A stretch of 64,000 nt of DNA from Actinotalea sp. Marseille-Q4924 (lineage in GTDB: Bacteria > Actinomycetota > Actinomycetes > Actinomycetales > Cellulomonadaceae), in the NCBI RefSeq assembly GCF_916618755.1, contig NZ_CAKAKB010000001.1:62001-126000 (forward strand), given 5' to 3'. A model generated the notes under the pieces. The model saw nothing but the letters and a program-made list of their open reading frames with translations, had not been told where the DNA came from and did no database searches. The translations under genes and the position numbers were made by a program. Shown piece by piece: positions 34,434 through 43,239 of the stretch. How positions within the stretch are numbered: position 1 is the stretch's first letter; each line of letters starts with the position of its first letter.

Positions 34434-34628
34434 ATGAGAGAAGGCCAGCAGGTCCGGTGGAACACGTCGCAGGGGGAGACCCACGGCCGGACGGTCGAGC
34501 GGCGCACCGAGGAGTTCACGTTCGAGGGCCAGACGTTCAAGGCCTCCGCCGACGAGCCGTACTGGATCATGGAGTCGGACAAGACCGGTGCCCGCGCCGC
34601 CCACAAGGAGTCCACGCTCCGGGCCTGA
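34434..34628 (+). CDS. DUF2945 (hypervirulence-associated TUDOR) protein
   Basis: 64 residues: REGQQVRWNTSQGETHGRTV, then FTFEGQTFKASADEPYW and a HKESTLR C-terminus. This matches DUF2945 proteins, small SH3/Tudor-like barrels. Start ATG 34434 has TAGCGT six bases upstream, with TCGACG 17 bases before that as a possible -35; leaderless. Confidence 0.85.
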   Translation: MREGQQVRWNTSQGETHGRTVERRTEEFTFEGQTFKASADEPYWIMESDKTGARAAHKESTLRA

Positions 34629-34706
34629 CGGGGCCCAGGCCCGCGGGAGTCCGACCGGGTAGCTGTCGCGCGGTCGCCGCGTCCGGACGTCCGAGCCCGA
34701 CGGAGG

Positions 34707-35627
34707 TCAGGGCGCCGTCGTCGGGTGCGCCCGGACGAGCAGGACGACGGCGACGAGGATGAGCGTCCCCCCGAGCACCTGCAGACCGGTGAAGGCCTCG
34801 GCCAGCACGAGCGAGGCGAGGACGACCGTGACGACGGGCTCGAGGGTCGACAGCGTCGCGGCGCTGCTCGGCCCCAGCCGCGCGAGCCCGGCGAAGAACG
34901 CGATGATCGCGAGCACGGTGCTGACGACCGCGATGCCGACGACGGCGAGCCAGCCGCTCGTCGTCGTCGGCAGCGCGGCGCCGGTCGCGAGCGTCGGGAC
35001 GGTGAGCACGAGAGCCGCCGCCAGGACCACCACGGTCGTGGAGGGCAGGGCGCCGGCGCGGGACGTCGGGACCTCGCTGAGCAGGATGTAGCCGGAGTAG
35101 ATGACCGCGGCCAGCACCGCCAGGCCCATGCCCACGGCGGTGCGCGGGTCCCAGGCGACGGCGGTCGGGCCGATCGTCAGCGCCGTGCCGACCGTGGCGA
35201 GTCCCAGGGCCGCCACGCGGCCCCGGGTCCACCGGTCCCGGCCGGTGGCGGTCGCCAGCACCGTGACGAACACCGGGTACAGGTACAGCAGCAGCGCGAC
35301 GACGCCCGCGGGGGCGAAGGTCAGCGCCGTGAAGTAGCTCATCGACTGCCCGACGTACCCCAGGCCCCCGAGCGCCGCGAGGGCGAGCAGCGTCCGGCCC
35401 CGCGGCAGGCGGAGGCGCCGCACCCGGAGCACGACGAGCAGCACGACCGCGGCCAGGACGAACCGCAGCCACACGACGGCCAGCACCTCGCCGCCGCCGT
35501 CGTACGCCGCGCGCGCGAAGATCGCCATGGCGCCGAAGCCGACGGCCGAGGCCAGGACGAGCAGGGCACCGAGACGCACGTCGGCGGGGGCGCGGACGGG
35601 CGCCGTCGTCGGCCGGGCGGTGGCCAC
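34707..35627 (-). CDS. EamA/DMT family transporter
   Basis: 306 residues with ten helices in two EamA repeats (about 18-145 and 160-300), the drug/metabolite transporter layout (RhaT/YdcZ type). [15 protein letters not shown] in the first helix and [19 protein letters not shown] in the second repeat are characteristic. Start GTG 35627 with a very good GAGGAGG. Substrate unknown. Divergent from the HAD gene. Confidence 0.88.
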   Translation of the reverse strand: MATARPTTAPVRAPADVRLGALLVLASAVGFGAMAIFARAAYDGGGEVLAVVWLRFVLAAVVLLVVLRVRRLRLPRGRTLLALAALGGLGYVGQSMSYFTALTFAPAGVVALLLYLYPVFVTVLATATGRDRWTRGRVAALGLATVGTALTIGPTAVAWDPRTAVGMGLAVLAAVIYSGYILLSEVPTSRAGALPSTTVVVLAAALVLTVPTLATGAALPTTTSGWLAVVGIAVVSTVLAIIAFFAGLARLGPSSAATLSTLEPVVTVVLASLVLAEAFTGLQVLGGTLILVAVVLLVRAHPTTAP

Positions 35628-35753
35628 GTGACCTCCTCGGAGGGCTCGCGCGCCCCCCGCGCGCTCGAGCGCAGTGTGCCCCGGCCCCTGCCGGGACGGC
35701 ACCGCCCTTCCGACTGGTGGAGCGCGCACGCCCGACGGTGGCACGCTTCGACC

Positions 35754-36536
35754 ATGACCACCGTGGAGCAACCGATCGAGTGCTGGCTGACCGACATGGA
35801 CGGGGTGCTCGTGCACGAAGGGCACGCCCTGCCCGGGGCGGCGGACTTCATCGCCGCCCTCAAGCGCTCGGAGCGCCCGTTCCTCGTGCTGACGAACAAC
35901 TCGATCTTCACGGCACGCGACCTGCGGGCCCGGCTCGCGGCGTCCGGCATCGACGTGCCGGAGGAGGCGATCTGGACGTCGGCGCTCGCGACGGCCCAGT
36001 TCCTCCAGCAGCAGGTCCCCGGCGGCCGCGCGTACGCGATCGGGGAGGCGGGCCTGACGACGGCGCTGCACGACGTCGGCTACACGATGACCGACAGCGA
36101 CCCCGACTACGTCGTGCTCGGCGAGACCCGGACCTACTCGTTCGAGGCGATCACCCGCGCCATCCGGCTCATCGAGGGCGGCGCCCGGTTCATCGCGACG
36201 AACCCCGACCCGACCGGCCCGAGCGTCGACGGCCCGCTGCCCGCGACCGGCGCCGTGGCAGCGCTCATCACGCGCGCCACGGGACGCGAGCCCTACTTCG
36301 TCGGGAAGCCGAACCCGATGATGTTCCGGTCGGCGCTCAACCGGATCGAGGCGCACTCCGAGACCACGGCGATGGTCGGCGACCGCATGGACACCGACGT
36401 CGTGGCGGGCATCGAGGCGGGCCTGCGGACCTTCCTCGTGCTCACCGGGTCCACCCGCGCGGAGGACGTGGACCGCTTCCCGTTCCGCCCGAGCCAGGTC
36501 GTCCCGTCCATCGCCGACCTGGTCAGCCTCGTCTGA
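35754..36536 (+). CDS. HAD-IIA family phosphatase (NagD-like)
   Basis: 260 residues. HAD motif [12 protein letters not shown] (second Asp present), motif II LTNNS, motif III Lys in YFVGKPNP, motif [12 protein letters not shown]; the C2 cap between motifs II and III is the NagD/PGP type. Hydrolyses small phosphorylated metabolites. Start ATG 35754 with CACGCT six bases upstream and no ribosome binding site. Confidence 0.93.
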   Translation: MTTVEQPIECWLTDMDGVLVHEGHALPGAADFIAALKRSERPFLVLTNNSIFTARDLRARLAASGIDVPEEAIWTSALATAQFLQQQVPGGRAYAIGEAGLTTALHDVGYTMTDSDPDYVVLGETRTYSFEAITRAIRLIEGGARFIATNPDPTGPSVDGPLPATGAVAALITRATGREPYFVGKPNPMMFRSALNRIEAHSETTAMVGDRMDTDVVAGIEAGLRTFLVLTGSTRAEDVDRFPFRPSQVVPSIADLVSLV

Positions 36537-36616
36537 CGCGGCTCGCCCCTGGTGTCGCCGAGCCGGCCCGTGCTCGGTGCGGAATGAGCCGCGGGTGAGG
36601 TCCGTTGCCGCTGACG

Positions 36617-37660
36617 ATGACCACCACCCCGCCCCGGCCCGACGTCACCCTCCCGCTCGCCGTCCTCGACTTCGTCGGCATCGAGCACGGCGAGTCCGCG
36701 CACCAGGCCCTGGAGGGCGCCGTCCGCGTCGCGCAGGCCGTCGAGGCCGCCGGGTACGGCCGCTACTGGGTCTCGGAGCACCACAACATGCGCTCGCTGG
36801 CGTGCAGCGCGCCGGAGATCCTCCTCGCGGCGCTGGGCGCGCGGACGACGACGATCCGCGTCGGCGCGGCCGGGATCATGCTGCCCAACCACGCGCCGTT
36901 CAAGGTCGCGGAGACCTTCCGGACCCTGCTCGGCCTCTACCCGGGCCGCGTCGACCTGGGTCTCGGACGCGCGCCGGGCACGGACCCGCTCACCGCGCAC
37001 GTCCTACGGCGGGGCCAGCAGGTCGACGTCGGTCAGGACTTCCCCGGGCAGGTCGCCGAGCTCCTGGCGTTCCTGGGTGACGGCGGCTTCCCCGGCGGGC
37101 ACCCGTACGGCGAGCTCGTGGCCGCACCGGTCGTCGACGAGCGGCCCGAGGTGTTCGTGCTCGGCTCCAGCCCGTACGGTCCCCGGTTCGCGGCGGTCAA
37201 CGGCCTGCGCGCGGTGTTCGCGCACCACATGAGCCCGGAGATCGCGACGCAGGTGCTGCGGGAGTACCGGCGCACCTTCGAGGCCGGGCCCGACGGCGGC
37301 TCGCCGTGGTCGGCGGTCTCCGTCCTCGCCTTCGCGTCCGACGACGACGCCGCCGTCCTGGAGTTCGAGGCCGGCTGGGCGCTGACCATGCAGAACCTCG
37401 CCCGCGGGATCCGCGAGCCCTTGCGCCCGGAGGAGGTGCGCGCGTACGCCGAGTCCGAGACGTTCCGCCGCTCCCGGGAGGTGCTGCGCGCCCAGGGCGA
37501 CGACCGCATGGTCACCGGTGCCCCGGAGGAGGTCGTCGCGAGGCTGCGTGCGCTCCAGGCCGACGCCGAGGCCGACGAGGTCGTCGTCGTCACCCCCGGC
37601 CTGGACCGCGACCGCCGCATCGCCAGCTACGCGGCCATCGCTGCCGCCTGGCCCCGCTGA
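36617..37660 (+). CDS. LLM class flavin-dependent oxidoreductase
   Basis: 347 residues, luciferase-like TIM barrel. LAVLDFVGIEHGES, YWVSEHHNMRSLACSAPEI and GIMLPNHAPFKVAETFRTL are hallmarks of the bacterial group with MsnO8/YhbW; the C-terminal VTGAPEEVVARLRAL also fits. Uses reduced FMN; substrate unknown. Start ATG 36617 chosen over TTG 36605; the GAGG at 36597-36600 is better spaced for the TTG, so four more residues are possible. Confidence 0.9.
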   Translation: MTTTPPRPDVTLPLAVLDFVGIEHGESAHQALEGAVRVAQAVEAAGYGRYWVSEHHNMRSLACSAPEILLAALGARTTTIRVGAAGIMLPNHAPFKVAETFRTLLGLYPGRVDLGLGRAPGTDPLTAHVLRRGQQVDVGQDFPGQVAELLAFLGDGGFPGGHPYGELVAAPVVDERPEVFVLGSSPYGPRFAAVNGLRAVFAHHMSPEIATQVLREYRRTFEAGPDGGSPWSAVSVLAFASDDDAAVLEFEAGWALTMQNLARGIREPLRPEEVRAYAESETFRRSREVLRAQGDDRMVTGAPEEVVARLRALQADAEADEVVVVTPGLDRDRRIASYAAIAAAWPR

Positions 37661-37680
37661 GACCCCCACTGCCGTTCATC

Positions 37681-37738
37681 CCGCCACCCTCCGTCTGATC
37701 CGCCACTCGCACCGTGCGGATCGGACGCAGGGTGGCGG
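37681..37738. terminator. Large bidirectional hairpin between LLM and AAA+ genes
   Basis: Two 23-base arms (37681-37703 and 37716-37738) match at 21 positions around a 12-base loop. It lies between convergent genes. It contains GTGCGGATCGGACG, whose exact reverse complement is found at the other end of the AAA+ gene. Confidence 0.75.
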
Positions 37739-37757
37739 ATCGGACGGCGGGGTGCGG

Positions 37758-39266
37758 TCAGGGCTGGTCGGGGTCAGCGGCGTCGCCGTCGGGGTGGGGC
37801 GTGCCGCCGAGCAGCACCCTGGTCATCGCGTTGCGCGTGTCGAGGAGCTCCTCGAGGGCCTCGTCGACGTCCGACCGACTCACCCGCGGCAGCCGGTCGC
37901 CGGCGACGAGCGCCGCCCGACGCAGCAGCTCCTTGAGGAACGACGCGGTGACGCCCTCGCTGCGCGCGACGGCGTCGTCGGCGGCTCCGGGCTCCACCTC
38001 GAGGCCACCGCGGTACAGCTCGAAGAGCGCCCGACGGCCGTGCTCGTCCGGCAGGTCGAGCGCGATGGCCTGGTCCACCCGCCCGGGCCGCGCCGCCAGC
38101 GCGGGCTCCAGGAGGTCGGCGCGGTTGGTGGTGAGGACGAAGATGACGTCGGCGTCCTCCGCGAGACCGTCCATCTCGTTGAGCAGCTGGAAGAGGAGCG
38201 GGTGGTGGCCGGGGTGCATGCCACGGTCCTCGGCGATGAGGTCCACGTCCTCGACGACGACCATCGACGGCTGGAGGGCGCGCGCGACCGAGCACGCCTC
38301 GCCGATGAGGTGGAGTGCGTTGCCCGTGAGCTGGATGACGGTCGTGCCGGTGAGGCTCGCGGTGAGGTAGCGGACCGTGTGCGTCTTGCCGACGCCCGGC
38401 GGGCCGTAGAGGAGGAGGCCCCGCTTGAGGTGCTGCCGGGCGGCGAGCAGCCGCTCCTTGTGCGCCGCGACGCCGACGACCTGTCGCTCGACGGCGGCGA
38501 GGGTCGTGCTCGGGAGGACGAGCTGGTCGGCCGCCAGCTCCGGCCGGCGGTGGAACGCGAGCACCGTGCGGCCGCGGCCGAACATCTCCCCGCCGAAGCT
38601 GAGCACCTGTCCGCGGAAGACGTTCTCGCGCAGCGCCGCCTCGCGGACCTGCGCCGCCGTGTGGGCCGCGAGGCCGTCGCCCGTGCTGACGACCTGGACC
38701 GTCACCTGGTCGATGCCGGTCTCCGGCTCGGCGCCGCGCAGCAGCACGACGCTGCGGCTCGTGCCGTCGTCGAGGAGGTAGAGCCCGCACCGGACGCAGG
38801 CGCGGACGGCGCCGTCGGGCCCGCTGGGCAGGTTGGTGCGGGCCACGTTGCCCGGCCGGGGTCCGAACGGGTCGTGACCGTGGACGCCGGTGAGCAGGTC
38901 GCCCAGCCCGAACGGCCGGTGCTGGAAGCCGACGATCCCCACGACCTCGACCTGAGCGCCCGACGCGGCCAACCAGGCGTCGAGCCCCGCCTGGACGTTG
39001 ACGTGCTCGTACCCGGCCCACGCCTCCTCGACCACGTCGAGCGCGTCCACGCCGGGGCCGAGGTGCTCGAGCAGGATCGACGTGAGGGTGGGCACCTCGC
39101 CGGCCCGCGCCACCCCGACGACGCCGCGGACGCCCCGGCGCAGCAGGCGCCCGACGTCCGCGAGCTCGGGCCGGAGGTCGCCGTCGGGGGTGCGCCCGTC
39201 GCCCGCGACGCCCGCAGCGGCGACACCGCTGCGGGGCGCGTACGCGAACCAGCCGCCCGAACCCAT
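37758..39266 (-). CDS. AAA+ ATPase (CDC48/FtsH-like AAA core)
   Basis: 502 residues from ATG 39266 (AGGGGG upstream). The N-terminal 210 residues are unlike known adaptors and carry CVRCG. The AAA module (about 285-430) has Walker A GPPGVGKT, Walker B VVVEDVDLIAED, sensor 1 TTNR, and the arginine finger region ALAARPGRVDQAI, as in classic AAA unfoldases. No protease or membrane domain is attached, so it may remodel protein complexes. Flanked by two inverted copies of a 14-base word. Confidence 0.85.
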   Translation of the reverse strand: MGSGGWFAYAPRSGVAAAGVAGDGRTPDGDLRPELADVGRLLRRGVRGVVGVARAGEVPTLTSILLEHLGPGVDALDVVEEAWAGYEHVNVQAGLDAWLAASGAQVEVVGIVGFQHRPFGLGDLLTGVHGHDPFGPRPGNVARTNLPSGPDGAVRACVRCGLYLLDDGTSRSVVLLRGAEPETGIDQVTVQVVSTGDGLAAHTAAQVREAALRENVFRGQVLSFGGEMFGRGRTVLAFHRRPELAADQLVLPSTTLAAVERQVVGVAAHKERLLAARQHLKRGLLLYGPPGVGKTHTVRYLTASLTGTTVIQLTGNALHLIGEACSVARALQPSMVVVEDVDLIAEDRGMHPGHHPLLFQLLNEMDGLAEDADVIFVLTTNRADLLEPALAARPGRVDQAIALDLPDEHGRRALFELYRGGLEVEPGAADDAVARSEGVTASFLKELLRRAALVAGDRLPRVSRSDVDEALEELLDTRNAMTRVLLGGTPHPDGDAADPDQP

Positions 39267-39384
39267 GGTGCCCCCTGATGATCGTGGTGCCCGGCACGCT
39301 ACCGACCCCGGCCGCCCCCGGAAAGGCCTCCCGCTCCAACCCTCCGCCCGCCCTCTCCGCCGCCGCCCCCTTCGCCCCAGCGCC

Positions 39385-39452
39385 CGTCCGATCCGCACGT
39401 CTGCGTCCGGATCGCATGGCGCAGCATGCGGACAGGACGCGATGTGGCGGTC
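39385..39452. repeat. GC-rich imperfect palindromic element upstream of AAA+ gene
   Basis: Contains CGTCCGATCCGCAC (39385-39398), exact reverse complement of 37714-37727, then CGCATG and CATGCG arms around GCGCAG (near 39413-39430) and GCGTCC/GGACGC. It sits after the photolyase stop and could terminate that transcript. Confidence 0.45.
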
Positions 39453-39468
39453 TGGACGGGAGTGGGGG

Positions 39469-40851
39469 TCAGGCCCGGGCGGCCTCGTAGCGGCGGAGGG
39501 CTTCCTCGCGCTCGACGCGGTGGTCGACGACCCGCTCCGGGTAGCCATGCGCGAGGCCGTCGAGGACCGTCCACGGCTCGTGCACCGCGGCCCCGGGGAC
39601 GTGCGCCAGCTCCGGCACGTAGCGGCGCACGTAGTCCCCGTTCGGGTCGAACCGCATCCCCTGCGCGACGGGGTTGAAGACCCGGAAGTACGGCGCCGCA
39701 TCGGTCCCCGTGCCGGCCACCCACTGCCAGCCGTGGCTGTTGGACGCGATGTCGCCGTCGCGCAGGTGCGCCATGAAGTACCGCGCGCCGTGCGGCCACC
39801 AGACGTGCAGGTCCTTGACGAGGAAGCTCGCCACGACCATCCGCACCCGGTTGTGGATCCACCCCTCGCGGTGCAGCTGCCGCATCCCGGCGTCGACGAA
39901 CGGGAAGCCGGTCCGCCCCTCGCACCACGCGGCGAAGCGCTCCGCCGCGGCGCCGTCGGGGTCCTCGTAGGCGATGCGGCTCAGCCCGGGGCGGAGGTCC
40001 GCCCACGCGGAGCCGGGGTGGTGCCACAGCACGTCGGCGTAGAACTCCCGCCACGCGAGCTCGGAGACGAAGTGCTGCGCGCCCTTGGACCGCGCCGCGG
40101 GGTGCGCGGCGACGTCCGCAAGCAACGTGCGGGGGTGGACGGTGCCGTACTTGAGGTGCACGGACAGCTCCGACGTCGCGCGCAGGTCGGGGCGGTTGCG
40201 GTCCTCGGCGTAGCGCTCGAGGTCCCCGTCGAGGAAGTCGTGCCAGCGCTCGCGAGCCGCTGCCTCCGTCACGTCCGGCAGGTCCATGTGCCCGACGGCG
40301 GCCGCGGCGCCCGCTCCGGGCACCGCCTCGCTGTCCACGCCGGTCAGCCACCGCAGGTCGCGCGGGATGTCCGCCGGGCGGCGCCAGCCGTGCTCCTTCC
40401 AGGCCTTGGAGAACGGGGTGAACACCTTGTACGGCTCGCCGTCGTCCTTGAGCACGCGGCCGGGGGTGACGGCGTAGGGGCTGCCGGTCTCGTCGAGCAC
40501 GACGCCGTCGTCGTCGAGCGCCGCGAGCGCCCGGGCGACGCGCGCGTCCCGCCGTCGGCCGTAGGGGGTCGGCTCCGCCGTGACGTGGACGCTCGTCGCC
40601 CCGACCTCGCGGACGACGGCGGGCACGACCTCCTCGGGCCGCCCGTAGCGGACGACGAGGGCGTCGTCGTAGGTGGGTCGCAGCGCGGTGAGCGCGTCGT
40701 GGAGCGCGGCGAGCCGTGGGGCGCCCGACGACGCCAGGAGGGTCGGGTCCGCGACGAAGAGCGGGAGGACGGGGCCGGCGGCGGCGGCCTCGGCGAGCGC
40801 GGGGTGGTCGTGGAGGCGCAGGTCCCGCCGCAGCCACAGCACGGACGTCAT
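39469..40851 (-). CDS. phr: Deoxyribodipyrimidine photo-lyase
   Basis: 460 residues. N-terminal antenna-binding Rossmann domain (SVLWLRRDLRLHDHPAL) and C-terminal helical FAD domain with FVSELAWREFY, GMRQLHREGWIHNRVRM, and GDIASNSHGWQW. The Asn that contacts FAD N5 in class I CPD photolyases is kept, as are the likely electron-transfer Trp residues. Repairs UV pyrimidine dimers with blue light. Start ATG 40851 has TACGCT six bases upstream. The usual NNGGW is NSHGW here. Confidence 0.93.
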   Translation of the reverse strand: MTSVLWLRRDLRLHDHPALAEAAAAGPVLPLFVADPTLLASSGAPRLAALHDALTALRPTYDDALVVRYGRPEEVVPAVVREVGATSVHVTAEPTPYGRRRDARVARALAALDDDGVVLDETGSPYAVTPGRVLKDDGEPYKVFTPFSKAWKEHGWRRPADIPRDLRWLTGVDSEAVPGAGAAAAVGHMDLPDVTEAAARERWHDFLDGDLERYAEDRNRPDLRATSELSVHLKYGTVHPRTLLADVAAHPAARSKGAQHFVSELAWREFYADVLWHHPGSAWADLRPGLSRIAYEDPDGAAAERFAAWCEGRTGFPFVDAGMRQLHREGWIHNRVRMVVASFLVKDLHVWWPHGARYFMAHLRDGDIASNSHGWQWVAGTGTDAAPYFRVFNPVAQGMRFDPNGDYVRRYVPELAHVPGAAVHEPWTVLDGLAHGYPERVVDHRVEREEALRRYEAARA

Positions 40852-41014
40852 GGCGTGAGCGTAGGCGCGGGTGCGCACCCCCGCGCAGGCCGACGTCAGG
40901 CCGCGCTCAGGGGTGCACGGCCCCCGGAGTGCCCCTCCACGTCGAGACGGCGCCTCCGGAGGGACCTCCTCGACGGGGAGCGGCTGTCCCGGGGGACGGC
41001 GCCGGCGTGAGGGT

Positions 41015-41029
41015 CGGCACTGAGTGCCG
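41015..41029 (-). terminator. Hairpin after SDR gene
   Basis: CGGCACT-G-AGTGCCG, a perfect 7-base stem, starts 12 bases after the stop codon of the minus-strand SDR. The rest of 40852-41014 shows no gene. Confidence 0.4.
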
Positions 41030-41040
41030 GGGCGCGTCGG

Positions 41041-41805
41041 TCACTGGGCGGTCCAGCCGCCGTCGACCGTCAGGGTGGTGCCCGTGACGAGGCCGGCGGC
41101 CGGCGAGGCGAGGTAGAGGACGGCGCCGGCCACGTCCGTCGTCGTGCCGAAACGACCGACGGGGATGCGGGCGAGGACGTCGGCCGCGAACTCCGGGTGG
41201 TCGAGGCGCTCGGCGGTGCCGGGGGTGCGCACGAAGGTGGGGGCGACGGTGTTGACGGTGACGCCGTGCGGCGCCCACTCGAGCGCCAGCACCTTGGTGA
41301 GCATCTGCACCCCGCCCTTGCTCGCCGAGTAGACGGCGTGCCGCCGGATGCCGACGAGGCCGGCCTGGCTGCCGAGGTTGACGACCCGGCCGTAACCCCG
41401 GGCGACCATGACGCGGCCGGCGGCCTGCGTGACGAAGAACAGGCCCTTGAGGTTGACGTCCATCATGGCGTCCCAGTCGGCCTCGGTGACGTCCAGCGCG
41501 TCGTGGTTGGCGCCGAGGCCCGCGTTGTTGACGAGGACGTCGAGCCGGCCGTGCTCCCGCACGAGCTGCTGCACCGCGGGCTCGACCGACGGCAGGTCCG
41601 TGACGTCGAGCGGCACGGCGAAGGCGCGCCCACCGGCGGCGGCGACGTCGTCGAGGAGGCCGGCGACGTGCTCCGGCGACCTGGCCGCGGCGCCGACGGT
41701 GGCACCGGCGGCGGCGAGCGCGAGGACGAGGTCGTGGCCGATGCCACGCGACGCGCCGGTCACGAGGGCGACCTGGCCGGCGAGCGAGAAGTCGGGCTGC
41801 TCCAT
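41041..41805 (-). CDS. Short-chain dehydrogenase (FabG/gluconate 5-dehydrogenase-like)
   Basis: 254 residues. TGASRGIG cofactor motif, NNAGLG, catalytic Ser of NLGSQAGLVG, YSASK, and C-terminal TGTTLTVDGGW, a classical SDR of the FabG type. Substrate unknown. Start ATG 41805 with TAGCGT seven bases upstream and no ribosome binding site. A repeat array (41833-41900) lies directly upstream, so this gene is probably under specific control. Confidence 0.92.
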   Translation of the reverse strand: MEQPDFSLAGQVALVTGASRGIGHDLVLALAAAGATVGAAARSPEHVAGLLDDVAAAGGRAFAVPLDVTDLPSVEPAVQQLVREHGRLDVLVNNAGLGANHDALDVTEADWDAMMDVNLKGLFFVTQAAGRVMVARGYGRVVNLGSQAGLVGIRRHAVYSASKGGVQMLTKVLALEWAPHGVTVNTVAPTFVRTPGTAERLDHPEFAADVLARIPVGRFGTTTDVAGAVLYLASPAAGLVTGTTLTVDGGWTAQ

Positions 41806-41832
41806 GCCGTCGACGCTAGACCCGGTGCGCGC

Positions 41833-41900
41833 CGAGATCGCGGGTCCCACGCGAGATCGAGGGTCCCGCCCCGCGATCTCGCGGCGGACCCGCGAACTCG
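41833..41900 (-). promoter_or_regulatory. Four-copy repeat array upstream of SDR gene
   Basis: The word CGAGATCGCGGGTCC occurs at 41833 (plus), at 41852 (plus, one mismatch), as CGAGATCGCGGG at 41881-41870 (minus) and as CGAGTTCGCGGGTCC at 41900-41886 (minus, one mismatch). Two direct and two inverted copies in 68 bases, ending 28 bases before the start codon. Looks like a multi-site operator. Confidence 0.55.
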
Positions 41901-41941
41901 AGGAACGGAGGGGGCGCGTGGGTGGGGGAGGTGCGGGGCAA

Positions 41942-41980
41942 CGGAGGGGCGGGGGTGCAGGGATGCCCACCGCCCCTCCG
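41942..41980 (-). terminator. Hairpin with perfect 11-base stem
   Basis: CGGAGGGGCGG and CCGCCCCTCCG with a 17-base loop. A second, GGCCGGCCCG-T-CGGGCCGGCC (42013-42033), lies close by. Both follow the stop at 42046 of the small minus-strand frame and suggest a transcript ends here. Confidence 0.5.
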
Positions 41981-42045
41981 TGCCGGCCCAGCGGCCGGGC
42001 CCTGCCGACGGTGGCCGGCCCGTCGGGCCGGCCGGTCGGGCCGGG

Positions 42046-42177
42046 TCAGGCCAGCCGGAGCGTGTCGCCGTCCCGGACCACCGGAAGGGGATCGGTGCTC
42101 TCGCCGACGACCACACCCTGTTCGACGTCCCGGAACCCGATGAGGTTCCAGGAGCCGGACCGGTCTGCCTCGTGCAA
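42046..42177 (-). CDS. Possible very small gene or gene remnant
   Basis: A 43-codon minus-strand frame from TTG 42177 whose third positions are mostly G/C and whose product reads like a protein domain end (GSWNLIGFRDVEQGVVV then VVRDGDTLRLA). The same pattern continues 30 bases upstream to an in-frame TGA. No ribosome binding site. It may be the remnant of a longer gene. Two hairpins follow its stop. Between it and the next gene (42178-42364) lies a somewhat less GC-rich stretch with a GGTCCCG/CGGGACC hairpin (42270-42289). Confidence 0.25.
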   Translation of the reverse strand: MHEADRSGSWNLIGFRDVEQGVVVGESTDPLPVVRDGDTLRLA

Positions 42178-42364
42178 GCCGGGCGCACGGACGCCGAACC
42201 GCCGTCACGGCTCGCGGCGCACGGCTCGACGCGCCGGTGACCAGTGGTTTCACCCGGTGGATCACCCGCGGTCCCGCTTTGTCGGGACCTCCTGTCCCAA
42301 GGATCATGGTCGTAGGCGATCGTGCGTGGGTGACGCAGGGGCCGCCGGTCCGGAGGGGGACATC

Positions 42365-42766
42365 GTGGGGAGCGCCAGGACCGCCGACGGCGGCGCGGCC
42401 GTCGGGCAGGGCGGCACGTCGGGCTCGCCCCACCTCCTCCCGGACGCCGAGACCAGGCGTGACGGACCGGCCCGGTTCCTGGGCCAGCCCTCCGAGCCGC
42501 TCGCCGCGGGCCGTCCCGCGCGCACCGGCCCGGTGGCGCTGTCCATGGTCGCCGTCCTCCTGCTGCTGACGACGGGCGGCTACCTCGGCGTCACCTGGGC
42601 CCGCGCCCAGGAGGTCTGCGCGGAGGAGGTGGCTGTCCACCGCGACCAGGAGGACGCGCCGTCGACGGTCGACGTCGACTGGTCGTGGCACCCCGTCGGC
42701 ATCCGCTGCACGTGGGGCGACGACGGCTCGTGGACGTCGCTGTGGTGGGGCGGCCACCGGCCCTGA
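42365..42766 (+). CDS. Hypothetical small membrane protein
   Basis: 133 residues from GTG 42365, preceded by GGAGGGGG. A 55-residue flexible N-terminus, one helix (VALSMVAVLLLLTTGGYLGV), then a short outside domain with two Cys and several Trp (VDVDWSWHPVGIRCTWGD). No family recognised. The GC3 pattern and start signal support it as coding. Confidence 0.6.
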   Translation: MGSARTADGGAAVGQGGTSGSPHLLPDAETRRDGPARFLGQPSEPLAAGRPARTGPVALSMVAVLLLLTTGGYLGVTWARAQEVCAEEVAVHRDQEDAPSTVDVDWSWHPVGIRCTWGDDGSWTSLWWGGHRP

Positions 42767-42801
42767 CGACGCCGACGACGCCGCGGTGGCACGGTAGGGG
42801 C

Positions 42802-43200
42802 ATGGCTCACGAGCCGTTCCGCCCGGCCGGCGACCCGGCGCGCTGGTCGGTGGAGGCCGCGCTGTCGGGCGGGCGCCGGGGGACCGCCGTGCACGAGGCG
42901 GTCCTCGCGGCGCTGCGGGAGCTGGGGCCCGTCGAGGTCCACCCCACCCGGACGCAGGTCGCGTACCGCCGTCGGCGGGCGTTCGCGTGGCTGTGGTGCC
43001 CCGGCCGCTGGTTGCGGCATCCCGCGGCCGACGTCGTCCTGTCGGTCTCCCTCGGGCGCGAGGACCCGTCCGCGCGGTGGAAGGAGGTCGTGCGCACGAC
43101 CCGGCTGCACTGGGTCCACCACCTGCAGGTCTCCGGCCCGGAGGACGTCGACGCCCAGGTCAGGGCATGGCTGCGCGAGGCGTACGAGCGCGCCGGCTGA
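42802..43200 (+). CDS. DUF5655 domain protein
   Basis: 132 residues with the profile of DUF5655: an amphipathic first helix (AVHEAVLAALRELGPVEV), RTQVAYRRRRAFAWLW, then VVLSVSLGRE and a terminal H-x-V-x-x-x-x-DVD motif. Function unknown. Start ATG 42802 has CACGGT six bases upstream. Converges on the flippase-like gene. Confidence 0.7.
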   Translation: MAHEPFRPAGDPARWSVEAALSGGRRGTAVHEAVLAALRELGPVEVHPTRTQVAYRRRRAFAWLWCPGRWLRHPAADVVLSVSLGREDPSARWKEVVRTTRLHWVHHLQVSGPEDVDAQVRAWLREAYERAG

Positions 43201-43239
43201 CAGCGCGGTCGGCCGGCGGCTGCGGTCCGACGGCCCGCG

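Noticed and set aside
37681-37738. Hairpin considered as a CRISPR repeat or structured RNA gene
   Set aside because: Only one pair of arms, between two convergent genes; a bidirectional terminator explains it.
41906-42364. Plus-strand frame ending at 42240 with a plausible-looking tail
   Set aside because: Mixed third-position usage and continuation into sequence antisense to the SDR gene; the minus-strand frame 42046-42177 fits coding bias better.
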